In this document: positions 21,246 to 30,250 of the stretch, piece after piece
Numbering within the stretch: position 1 is the stretch's first letter
Layout: each line of letters starts with the position of its first letter
NCBI RefSeq assembly: GCF_030867095.1
Contig: NC_081828.1
Location: 215,605,978-215,669,977, forward strand
Reading direction: 5' to 3'
From: Alligator mississippiensis
Lineage: Eukaryota > Chordata > Crocodylia > Alligatoridae
Length of the DNA stretch: 64,000 bases
Made by a program: the position numbers and the translations under genes
Notes under the pieces: generated by a model
What the model saw: the letters and a program-made list of their open reading frames with translations, nothing else
Databases searched by the model: none
What the model was told of the DNA's origin: nothing

Positions 21246-22095
21246 TCCCAGAATCCCAGAAAATGAGAGTTGGAAGGGATCCTGTCTAGTCCGACCCCCT
21301 GCTCAAAACAGGACCAGCCCCAAATACATCATGTAAGCCAGGGCTTTGTCTACCTGGGTCTTCAAAACCTACAAGGATGGAGAGTCCACCACCTCTCCGG
21401 GTAACCTGTCCCAGTGCTTCACCGCCCTACTCGTGAGAAAATTCTTCCTAATATCCAACCTCCACTTGCCTTGCTGCAGCTTGAGCCCATTGCTCCTTGT
21501 TCTGTCATCTGCCCCCACTAAGACCAGCCCAGCTCCATCCTCTTTGCAACCCCCTGCAGGGAGGTGAAGGCTGCTGTTCAATCCCTCTCGGTCTTCTCTT
21601 CTCCAGACTAAATCAGCCCAGTTCCCTCAGCCTCTCCTTACAAATCATGTCCCTCAGGCCCCCAAACTATATTCATTGCTCTCCACTGAACTCTCTCCAA
21701 TTTGTCCACATCCTTTCTGTAGTGGGGACCCAAAACTGGACATAGGACTCCAGTTGTGGCCTCACCCATGCCAAAAAGAGGGAAAGAATCACTGCCCTTG
21801 ATCTGCTGGCAACGCTCCTACCATTGCAGCCCAAGATGCCATTAGCCTCCTTGGCAACAAGGGCACGTTGCTAGGTCTTATTCAGCTTTTGTCCACTGTC
21901 ACTCCCAGTGACAGGTCCTTTTCTGCAGAGCTGTTGCTTAACTAGTTGGTCCTCAGTCTGTCGCGGTGCATGGGATTGTTCCATCCTAAATGCAGGGCTT
22001 TGCACTAGTCCTTATTGAACCTCAGGAGATTTCTTTTGATCTGATCCTCCAATTTGTCTAGGTCTCTCTAACTGCCTGGGTAATCTCTACTAGTA
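21246..22095 (-). repeat. CR1 LINE 3' portion, reversed (~850 bp)
   Basis: The inverted tail 'gagagttggaagggatcctg' is followed by 'aggatggagagtccaccacc', 'cttcctaatatccaacctcc' and 'gttcaatccctctcggtctt'. It ends with the reversed LGSSSAEKDLGVTV block ('gacaggtccttttctgcaga') and the FNKDKCKVLHL block. The copy is a typical 5'-truncated CR1. Confidence 0.9.
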
Positions 22096-22439
22096 AACTA
22101 ATTGAGCTTGACTATTTCAGTCTTTTGACCACTTTCTAAAAAGACTTGCATCTTAGTTTGAGACCTGAAGTCAGGTGCAAGTGAGGTCCTGGGTATTAAG
22201 CTGAATGTTGTCTCCCATAAGTAAGAAACCTCATGCAGTTTAAAGGGACGAGAATAGATCTGCACTCCTTCCTTCTTCAGTGTTAGCATCATGGGCCTGT
22301 TTCTCCACTGCAAAGGGGTAGAGAAAGTTGAGCACATGCTGATATCCCATGTTCTTGTGATACAAGGAGATAACCCACTCACATGAATTGCTTACAACTG
22401 ATCCCAGGCAATCCACTGATGCACGCTGAGCCCACACAA

Positions 22440-22685
22440 CTCAAGTTGCAGCGAGGGATGTTGAGGTTAGATAGCTGGAAAAGCTTTCTCATGAGGAGTA
22501 GTAAAGCACTGGAACAGGTCACCCAGAAAGGTTGTGGGCTCTCCATCCTTGGAGATTTTTAAGACCTGACTAAACAAAGCCTTGGCTGGGATGATGTAGT
22601 TGGGGCTGGTCCTGCTTTGAGCAGGAGGTTGGACTAGATGTGACCTCCTGACATCCCTTCCCATCCTCATTTTCTATGATTTTAT
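22440..22685 (+). repeat. CR1 LINE 3' end
   Basis: It contains 'gatgttgaggttagatagct', 'gtaaagcactggaacaggtc', 'ctccatccttggagattttt' and 'ggttggactagatgtgacct', ending in 'ttttctatgattttataa'. Confidence 0.9.
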
Positions 22686-23426
22686 AAAAACTCATTGCCA
22701 CAAGCTGGAATAGAGGCCACAAGGTGGAACTGATTTAGGATTCAAACAGAGTTGAACCTTTGTTGTGATAACATGAATATCCAGAGTTGCGTTAGCGAGG
22801 ATGGGGGAAAGGAAACTCAGATGGGTCGAAGAGAGGCAACCTGGTGGCTTCTGGACATAAGCAAAGTTAGGTCCATGCAGGGAAGTTATTCTATAATGAC
22901 CCACTTCAGTGCTTTCTTATCCTCTCTCTGAGCAGGATAGGCAATACTGGACTGGGTGGATCATCATTCTGACCAAGAATGGAGATTCCTGTATTTTCAG
23001 GCATAGTCAGATATTTAGGAGTCACACACAGGCCTAGACAGGAGGGACAAATCCTAAACCAAGGGGCCAGCTCTTTAACTCATCACGATTCAATGTAGGG
23101 GGATGTGAGATGCAGGGGATTTGGGGTCAGTTCCTGGTTCTCTTGCTACCTTTGTGGAAGTCACTTAATCTCGTCTCCTAACGGAGTGGCATGTCAGTGA
23201 CCATGTCAGGGAGGCTGGGAGAGTAAGATCTGCACCATGCTCAGGCAGTATGGTGGCAAAGGGTTGGGGAAGACAGATGGGTTCCCCTGCAGTCTGTGAG
23301 TTCCCATCCCCTGAAGTTCATGAGTTCCCATCTTAGACATCTCCTTTCTGCTTTGATGTTAACCTGGTGGCACGCACAAAACACTGAACAAAGCCCAACT
23401 CCCTTCTCTCTTTCTCTTCTCGCCAG
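22686..23426. other. End of TMIE intron 2 with a MIR-like trace
   Basis: Around 23115-23185, 'tttggggtcagttcctggtt' and 'tggaagtcacttaatctcgt' resemble a MIR core in sense orientation. The remainder is unassigned up to the pyrimidine-rich tract and acceptor before exon 3. Confidence 0.4.
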
Positions 23427-23576
23427 TCATAACCTTGTGCTGTATCTTCAAGTGTCGGATCCCCCGGACCAGGAAGGAGATTGAGGCGAGGTACATGCAA
23501 CGGAAAGCCGCCAAGACGTATGCAGATAAACTGGATACCGTGCCACCGCTCGATGAGCTGACCGAGATCCCTGGAG
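23427..23576 (+). CDS. TMIE: TMIE coding exon 3 (end of membrane span and juxtamembrane cytoplasmic segment)
   Basis: The exon is 150 bp, with acceptor CGCCAG at 23426 and donor GTAC at 23577. Joined to exon 2 it reads [20 protein letters not shown], then [18 protein letters not shown] and [14 protein letters not shown]. The helix ends at the CC-F-C motif. The following arginine-rich stretch is the most conserved part of TMIE in my memory of the family. The arginines at positions known as human deafness sites (R81, R84, R92) all appear intact. The cytoplasmic juxtamembrane segment is reported to interact with phospholipids and TMC channels. Compared with my memory of the human protein, the main change is lysine for asparagine in IF-K-C. 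Both ends keep phase 1, so the exon cannot be skipped without changing the product's membrane topology. Confidence 0.97.
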
Positions 23577-24157
23577 GTACCCGTCTCCTCTCCTGGGGCT
23601 ACTTTGCTTGCAGGGACACAAAAGGCCAGCCCCTCCAGTGGGTTTTACCAGTAGATCTAGCTCTCTGGTGCCCTTTGCAAAGCTCTTGTGCTTTGCACTC
23701 TGCACTCGCATGCTAACGCTTGAAGCAGCAAACACTGCCCATGAGATGAAAGGGACTGATGCTCTGCTGGTGCAAATCAGCCTAGCTGGTTGCAGGTCAA
23801 TGGAGAAAGATCCTCCAGTGATATGAACCAGAGCAGGTGGGTTGAAGTCAGTACATTTAAGCAAGGTGAGGATCAGACTTGTGTTTCCATTCATGGGGCC
23901 AGATGCCAGGGAGCAAGTCAGTTGTGAATATTTCAAATTACCTTTGCATGGTCTGCTGATTTAGACTGGTCAGGCCCATCTCTCTCACTGTGATACTCTT
24001 ACCCTCTCCTTTCCTCTCACTTATTTCTCCTGCTTCTGTGCCCTAGGCTCTACTGAAAGCCTCCCGACTCTCTCTGGCCATATCCAGTCCAGACCTCTCA
24101 ACTCTCTGCCCGTGGTAAAAGAAGAAGACGAAATGGCCCTGCAAGGAAATTAGCAGG

Positions 24158-24186
24158 ACTGTCTGTCTGTCTGTCTGTCTGTCTGT
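24158..24186 (+). repeat. (CTGT)n microsatellite
   Basis: About seven tandem CTGT units in TMIE intron 3. Confidence 0.95.
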
Positions 24187-25374
24187 GGCTTCTCCTTCCC
24201 ATGGCTTCATAAGAGACCCTTCACACCAGGACGTTGGGATCACTCATCTCCTTTCCTTTCTTATGTTTAACACTTTTTACTCTCTTAATAGCATTTTCCT
24301 AAGATGTTTCTTCTTTACACTGCTCTACACATCCAGCCAAGGGTCAATATTTTTTACAGGAACTTGGAGCTTCGTTGACTCAGGATATTATATTCTGGGG
24401 CATGAAGGGAGGCAGGAAAGAGGATTTTTATAAATGTGTAGCAAAAGGCACTGTTTTAGGGTAAAAGAAAACTAGAGGAACAGAGACCCTGAAACAGCAA
24501 AACTTCTAAGGTCAGGCCAAACTGCAAACAAACGGAGCCCAGATCCTCCAAGGTGTATAGGTACATACGTCCTGTCGAAATCGGTCACCTTTGAAGACCT
24601 GGACCATGAGATCTGATGCAACGTACACTTAAACTGATGCAAAGGACCAGAGATTTTGAAGGGTTAGACTGTCAGCTAGTATCATTTTGATATAACCCTA
24701 ATGCATTAAGGGAACCTATGCCAAACTGTGACATCTCTTGTCCTGGCCTAAGGGAGTGCCTTGCTAGAGTCATCAGAGACCCAAAGGACATTGAGCCAAG
24801 TCTTATTCCTATTTTTGCCATTGAGTAAGTAGGCCAATAAACCTAGAGGTCCAAGGGCCACCTGAACCATTGGCTCACATGGTTAAGGCACATCAGACCT
24901 TGCAGCCAACAACACACAAGGGAATGATGAGTCTAACATCCTATCTGGATACCTGTGACTCCCAGCCCAAATAGCCAAGTGACCATTTACAGTTGGGTTG
25001 ACTAGACTCCAAATCAAGGCACTGGACTGGATGCCTAGTAAGCCGCCTTTACCCATGTACTCCTGCACCCCATCCATCTGTGAGATACATCTCGCAAAAC
25101 CAATGGATCCAGGGAGTTTTTTGTCCCAAGGAGACTGAACGAGTAGGAATGACCATGGAAACCATATTGTCCTTGAAGTATGAAACTAGGTGCAAACAGA
25201 TGGACAAAGGTGACTTCCCTTGCATCAGTATTTACACTGAAGATGTTTAAAATGGAAAGAAGGTCCACCTATGCAAAGGGAATGTAAAATTCTGCCACAC
25301 TGATGTAGTAGCACTTTGCATTCACCTTGCATAATTATGAATTATTTATTATGCATCATTTACATGATTATTCA

Positions 25375-25435
25375 CTATTATTTATGTAATGCCTAGTAGC
25401 CCCAGTCATGGACTAGGAACCCAGACAAGGGGAAA
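25375..25435 (+). repeat. Fragment of an old sauropsid interspersed repeat
   Basis: 'tattatttatgtaatgccta' then 'gtagccccagtcatggacta' resembles the start of a common repeat that I remember as 'attatttgtattacagtagc', 'gcctaggagccccagtcatg'. A downstream piece of the same family may be at 53965-54047. Confidence 0.35.
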
Positions 25436-26169
25436 AAAAGCAAATTGTTTTAATTACCAACTGATTAAGCACTTCAAAGATAAAGCCACTGTGTAAGTGC
25501 CAAATGAATCACAATGATGTTATGATTGTCACATAGGATTAAATATTATTGCCTTTTAATATTTGCACCTCTCTGATGGATGGTTATGGATGGAAGACCC
25601 GAGCTGTGAATGGGGTCTGTGTTTTGAAGACTGTACATAGAGGGTGCCATTGCTGTTGGAGAAATATAAGAGATGGCTTAGCACTGTGCGTGTAATGTCG
25701 TCTTATTGATGCGAGTCATTCACTTTAGTCTGATATGAGTGGTGCAAGCAGGACATGGCCCTTGGTATGACTCGAGCTGGTGCCATGTGTCCTGTGAGCT
25801 GGATCAGTTGTCCCCCCATGACTACTTTGTAAACCTCCCAGGAGTGTATCCTCATTGCCGGGCTATGGGCTATGCTCTGAGCAGCATCCGCCTCCCCCAA
25901 ATCCTGCTGAAGCTTTTGAGAGAGAGGACAAGAAGGAACAGGATTTTGTAATTAAAGCGTGAAACTGGTGGGATAGTCATAGGCCCTGCTTCCTGCTCCT
26001 GGTGTTACTGCTATGATTTATCCAGGGTCCAAGGAAGGGGTCATAGCCTGCCTCCTCCCACCAAGGGATGTGCATTGACCACACACCCATGCTCCTTCTT
26101 TCCTGCCCTTTTCTTGTCCCCATGTACTAGATATGCTCAGGAGCGGAGGTGCATAATTCTGGGCCCTGG

Positions 26170-26330
26170 CTTCTACTCTGGGGACCCAGTACCTATAAGT
26201 TAGGTGCTACATCATATTACTTATAGGCAACTCCAGCTCAAAGGCAATTGCCCAGAGTTACACAGCAGGTCAGTAGCAGAAGCAGGAAAAGATCTCAGGT
26301 TTCCTGTCTCCAATTCTCTTCCAGTAAAAC
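26170..26330 (-). repeat. Worn MIR, reversed
   Basis: 'ggcaattgcccagagttaca' followed by 'cagcaggtcagtagcagaag' and 'gatctcaggtttcctg' fits the reverse of the MIR core (in sense, a gtgacttgcccaaggtcaca-type block). Confidence 0.5.
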
Positions 26331-26510
26331 CCTTAGGGGAAACAAATCAGTGGGCATTTATGGAAGGAGGTACCACAGGATGGGGAATGGTGTTAGAATC
26401 TGTCCCTAAATCAATGAGAAACAAGTAAAATCAGAGTTAATGACCCATGTGATAATGGAGATTGATCACTAACTGGAAGGTTGAGTGGACATGTCTTTTG
26501 CATGGATAAG

Positions 26511-26544
26511 TGTGTGTGTGTGCATGCATGTGTGTGTGTGTTTG

Positions 26545-26580
<36 letters not shown>

Positions 26581-26585
26581 ATGCA
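26511..26585 (+). repeat. (TG)n microsatellite
   Basis: Imperfect TG tract with two 'catgcatg' interruptions. The cysteine/valine-rich open frames over it are artefacts. Confidence 0.95.
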
Positions 26586-26644
26586 TGTATGAGAGGGAAA
26601 GTCTTAAAGGGAAGAATTGGGAATTTTCCCTTATCTGCCCCATA

Positions 26645-26732
26645 TAGGATGGTTTGGATAGGGATGATCCTGCCTCACACAGAGATGACCTCTGGAGGTC
26701 CCGTCCAGCCCTACTTCTCTATGATTCACTAC
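26645..26732 (+). repeat. CR1 LINE 3' end
   Basis: 'tggtttggatagggatgatc' then 'agatgacctctggaggtccc' and 'ccctacttctctatgattca' is a CR1 terminus. Confidence 0.8.
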
Positions 26733-26997
26733 AGAGACAATTGCATTCACAACTGAGTCCAGCCTTTATAGTCAGGGTCATCCCAACCCCCTGGAAAACC
26801 CTATCCTGGCTCTAAAAGGAACGAAGCAAAGGGGAGCGCTCCCTAGCCTTGGGTTGCGTGCCATACCTCACCTATAGAAAATGCTTAGAGATCTTTGGGT
26901 CCAAATCCTGGCTCCATTCCAGCCAAGGATAGTTATTCTCATTGATTACAATAGTGTCAAGGCAAGGTATCTATGCAACATCGCCCTGTCCCTCCAA

Positions 26998-27034
26998 GTT
27001 ATACCCTAGCGTTAATGCAACACTAGGGTATAAC
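26998..27034. other. 12-bp stem-loop in TMIE intron 3
   Basis: 'gttataccctag' (26998-27009) is exactly complementary to 'ctagggtataac' (27023-27034), separated by 13 bases. It lies about 140 bp before the exon 4 acceptor. A function in splicing is possible but not supported by anything else. Confidence 0.6.
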
Positions 27035-27173
27035 AGCAGCCAATCAAGGTGCAAAAAGGAAATATAGAGGGTGTGGGATTATTAGATCATCCAAGTGGTC
27101 GCCAGGACCTGGCTGAAAGCCACCCAAAAGTAATTGACTTTTTGTTCTCTGTTCCCTACTCTATGCTCTACAG

Positions 27174-27589
27174 CTCAGACATCACAGGAGAAGAAGGAGG
27201 AGGAGGTGCCCACCGTGTCGGGGAAAGTGGACAAGGAGAAGGACAAGGACAAGAAAGAAACTTCCAAGAAATCAAAGAAGAAAGAGGGCGAAAAGGAGCA
27301 GAAGGAAGGGAAAGACAAGGAAGGGAAGAACAAGGAAGGGAAAGACAAGGAAGGGAAGTACAAGGAAGGGAAAGACAAAGAAGGGAAGAACAAGGAAGGG
27401 AAAGACAAGGAAGGGAAAGACAAGGAAGGGAAGGAGAAAAATGGGACCAAAAAGAAAGAAGGAGAAAAGGGTGGGGGTGACAAGAAGCAAGGAGGTGGGA
27501 AGAAGGGTGACAAAGAAGCTGATGGAGGTAAGGCTGGTGGGAAAGGTGGTGGAAACAAGGCCTCCGGAAAGAAACCACAGAAGAAGTGA
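27174..27589 (+). CDS. TMIE: TMIE coding exon 4 (expanded lysine-rich cytoplasmic tail, stop at 27587-27589)
   Basis: This terminal coding exon completes a split alanine codon and then encodes QTSQEKKEEEVPTVSGKVDK, followed by a lysine/glutamate-rich region. Nine five-residue units of the form KEGK(D/N/Y/E) come next (27302-27436), then a lysine/glycine-rich end (KKGDKEADGGKAGGKGGG) closing in KKPQKK. About 137 residues lie after the split codon. As I recall, mammalian TMIE is about 156 residues in total with a much shorter charged tail. With exons 2 and 3 this gives 227 residues, plus a missing N-terminus. The mammalian tail is reported to bind phosphoinositides and tune channel force sensitivity, and the lysine-rich character is kept here. 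The pentapeptide array is the novelty. The 3' untranslated region continues downstream, and I could not assign a poly(A) signal. Confidence 0.9.
27302..27436 (+). repeat. TMIE: In-frame 15-bp coding minisatellite in TMIE exon 4 (9 units)
   Basis: The unit is 'aaggaagggaaagac' or 'aaggaagggaagaac', with alternate units ending in D and N (D, N, D, Y, D, N, D, D, E). This suggests spread by 30-bp steps. The array keeps frame throughout. Open frames on the opposite strand and in the other + frames are shadows of this repeat. Confidence 0.95.
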
Positions 27590-28309
27590 GTTGGCCCAGA
27601 GACGTGTGATGAACGTGCCCCTGCCTGAGCATGGGCAGCACTGCAGAACAGGCATGGGGAGATCAGGGAGGCGGAGGAGCTCTCTCCCTACATTCAGGCT
27701 ATGGGATGCTACTTGATATATTTTTTTCAAGATGAATTTGCCATTTCTTACAGAGGTGATTTTTTTTTTTAACCCTCTGGAGGAAAACCTGCCAATCGGC
27801 TGTGAAACAAGTCAAAGGTCCCTCCTGAGCCCTTCGGGCTAGTGTGGTTAAGGCACGCCAGTCCCGGGGAACGTGCTGTGTCCAGCGAGCTTTGACTGGG
27901 AGCATTTGCTGGCACCAATTTGGAGCAAGGCTCAAGCCCATGCCTCTGGATCCATAGCGAGATGCCATAACCACCCTGCATCCATGCTCTCTATTGGCTG
28001 CAGCATTGCCTGTGAGTAAAACTACATACTTGACAGAGCTGACTGATAACAGGAGCTGGAACCAGCTGAAAGACTGAAGTGGATAAGGAGTGCGTGGATG
28101 TGCTCATGGAGTTGTCAAACGTTATAACACTAGGAAAGCGCTTGGTCTAACTGTGATATATTCCACCGACAATCTTGAGGCATTTTACAAAGACTACTTG
28201 AGCCTAACTTGATCCTTGTGGGTATCATAGATGGATAAACCTCAGACATTTCTGGAGGCCGTAACTCAGAGAATGAAACCCATTAATCCAATGATGTTTT
28301 GTGGTACCC
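27590..28309 (+). other. TMIE: TMIE 3' flank, probably 3' UTR in part
   Basis: Non-coding sequence follows the TMIE stop. No AATAAA was found in the nearest 700 bp, so the transcript end is unknown. No other gene was recognised. Confidence 0.4.
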
Positions 28310-28585
28310 TGGGGTGCCTTGAGGTCCTTTCAAGGGTGCCACAAGCGTGCAATCATGATCTGCAAGGTAAACCCAGAGATTTCAAATAGGAATCCAGAGT
28401 GTTAAAAGCATCCTGACATGTTGTGGGTTTTCTGAGTTCAGTGCAACAGAAAAAAGAAAAAAAAAAGCTCTATTACTTTTCCAAAGTCATAAAACAAGTG
28501 AAAACTCAGAGCTGGCATTTTCTGAGGGATGCCGCAAAACCAACGAGGGGTGCTTTGAGCCAAAAGGTTGAGAACCACTGCTTTA
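28310..28585 (+). repeat. Interspersed hAT-like repeat, copy 3 (best 3' end)
   Basis: It contains 'cctttcaagggtgccacaag', 'aaacccagagatttcaaata', 'ggaatccagagtgttaaaag', 'gagctggcattttctgaggg' and a clean terminal 'ggttgagaaccactgc'. It is collinear with 106-372 and 11225-11525. The CAGTGGTTCTCAACC-type terminus points to a hAT-derived family. Confidence 0.7.
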
Positions 28586-28869
28586 GCCAATGGCCCATGC
28601 TGTGTTTGAGATGCAGCTCCACCACATGGGAGATTTTTCTTCCCTTTTGCATGCATCTCACTATGTCTTCCTCTTAAATTCTGGGAGAAATGCTTTCCTG
28701 AAGATCGATAGTGAGTACACTTTCCGAAAGGCTTGGTCTCTTTATTTTTTTTAAGTGAAATACGTTGTGTAAGTACTGCGGGTACTGAGGGAGTTTAGTT
28801 GGTCAATGTGATTGCAGAGCCACTAGCTATTATCTTTGAAAACTCGTAGTGATTGGGAGAGGTCCCGAA

Positions 28870-30250
28870 TGATTAAAGCAGGGCTAATATAGTGCCCATT
28901 TTTAAGAAAGAGGATGTGGGGAACTCCAAATTGATCAGCCTTAATTCAGGTCCTGGAAAACTCATGCACCAGGTCCTGAAGGAATCCATTTCTAGGCACT
29001 TGGAGGAGAAAGTGGCGATTAGGAAATTATGCCCGACAAACCTGGTGCCTTCGATGATGAGAGGACTGGCTCTCTGGATGCAGAGAGACCAGTGGATGTG
29101 GTGTACCTTGACTTTAGAAAGGCTGTTGATATGGTCTCCCACATTCTTGCAAGCAAGCTAAGGAAGCCTGGGTGGGATGAATGGCCTGCAAGGTGGATAC
29201 AAAACTGACTGGATTGTGGGGCTCAGAGGTTAGTAGTGAACGGCTCAATGTCCAGTTGGTAGCTGGTATCAAGTGGAGTGCCCCAGGTGTCAGTCCTAGA
29301 GCTGGTTTTGTTCAATGTCTTCATCAACGACCTAGCAGATGGGATGGAGCGCACCCTTAGTACGTCTGCAGATGACACCAAGCTGGGGAGCATAGGGCTA
29401 GGATTCAACATAGATATGCTGGAGTATAGGGTTAGGATTCAGAGAGACCTAGACTAATTGGAGGAGTGGGCCAAAGGAAATCTCATGAGGTTCAACAAGG
29501 ACAAGTGCAATGTCCTGCACTTAGGATGGAGCGATCCTATTCACCGGTACAGCTTGGGTACTGACTGGCTGGGCAGCAGCTCTGCAGAAAAGGACTTGGG
29601 GGTGACAGTGGGCAAGAAGCTGAACAGTGTGGCCGTGCTGCCAAGAAAGCTAATGGCATCCTGGGCTGCATCGGTAGGAGCGTTGCCAGCAGGTAAAGGG
29701 AAGTGATTTTTCTCCTCTATTTGGCACGGGTGAAGCCACATCTGGAGTCCTGTGTCCAGTTCTGGGCCCCCCCACTATAGAAAGGATGTGGACAAATTAG
29801 AGTCCAGCAAAAGGCAACAAAAAATGGTTCAGGGGCTGGGGTAGATGATTTCACAGAATAAGCTGAGGGAAATGGGCTTGTGTAGTCTGCAGAAGAGATG
29901 ACTAGAGGGGATTGAATAGCAGCCTTTAACTCCCTACAGGGGGTTGCAAAGAGGATGGAGCTGGGCTGTTCTCAGTGGGGGCAGATGACAGGACAAAGAG
30001 CAATGGGCTCAAGTTGCAGCAAGAGAAGCTGAGGTTGGATATTAAGGAAAACTTTATCACAAGGAGGATAGTAAAGCACTAGAACAGGTTACCCAGAGAG
30101 GTGGTGGACTCTCCATCCTTCAAGGTTTTTAAGGCCCAGCTAGAGAAAGCCTTGGCTGGGATGATGTAGTTGGGGCTGGCCTTGCTTGGAGCAGGGGGTT
30201 GGACTAGATGTGACCTCCTGAGGTCCCTTCAACCCTCATTATCTATGAGT
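28870..30250 (+). repeat. CR1 LINE, longest copy (RT domain to 3' end)
   Basis: The order of CR1 reverse-transcriptase blocks is preserved. A GK(l)MHQVLKESISRHLEEKVA-like segment (about 28948) is followed by LDFRKAVDMVSH (about 29107), a GVPQVSVLE-like block, and ADDTKLG with the catalytic Asp pair (29368-29388). LMRFNKDKCNVLHLG and LGSSSAEKDLGVTVGKK come next, then the tail with 'ggttggactagatgtgacct'. It is 5'-truncated, and frames shift several times, so it is not active. Confidence 0.9.

Larger units (their letters stand above)
3534..23426 (+). other. TMIE: TMIE intron 2 (19.9 kb, GT-AG, phase 1)
   Basis: The donor is GTAAGT at 3534 and the acceptor is a pyrimidine-rich tract ending in CGCCAG at 23426. 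The intron splits one codon, with one base in exon 2 and two in exon 3, restoring an isoleucine in the membrane span. It holds CR1 fragments, MITEs, DNA transposons, minisatellites and non-repetitive AT-rich blocks, listed separately. No nested gene was recognised. Confidence 0.9.
23577..27173 (+). other. TMIE: TMIE intron 3 (3.6 kb, GT-AG, phase 1)
   Basis: It starts with GTACCC at 23577 and ends with CTCTACAG at 27173. This acceptor is chosen because the last base of exon 3 plus the first two of exon 4 make an alanine codon and open the lysine-rich frame. AGs at 27178 and 27188 would shift the frame. The intron includes a (CTGT)n tract, MIR traces, a (TG)n tract and a CR1 tail. No other exon was recognised in it. 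Confidence 0.85.

Noticed and set aside
23435-23716. Methionine-initiated open frame running through exon 3 into intron 3
   Set aside because: Only 23427-23576 belongs to TMIE. The remainder reads past a good donor site, and the internal methionine is not the gene start.
27049-27480. Glycine/arginine/glutamate-rich frame overlapping TMIE exon 4
   Set aside because: It is a shadow of the lysine-rich exon in another frame. An acceptor at 27178 or 27188 would be needed, and that breaks continuity with the conserved TMIE C-terminal style.
27168-27730. Leucine/proline/serine-rich frames on the minus strand
   Set aside because: They are antisense shadows of the 15-bp repeat in TMIE exon 4.
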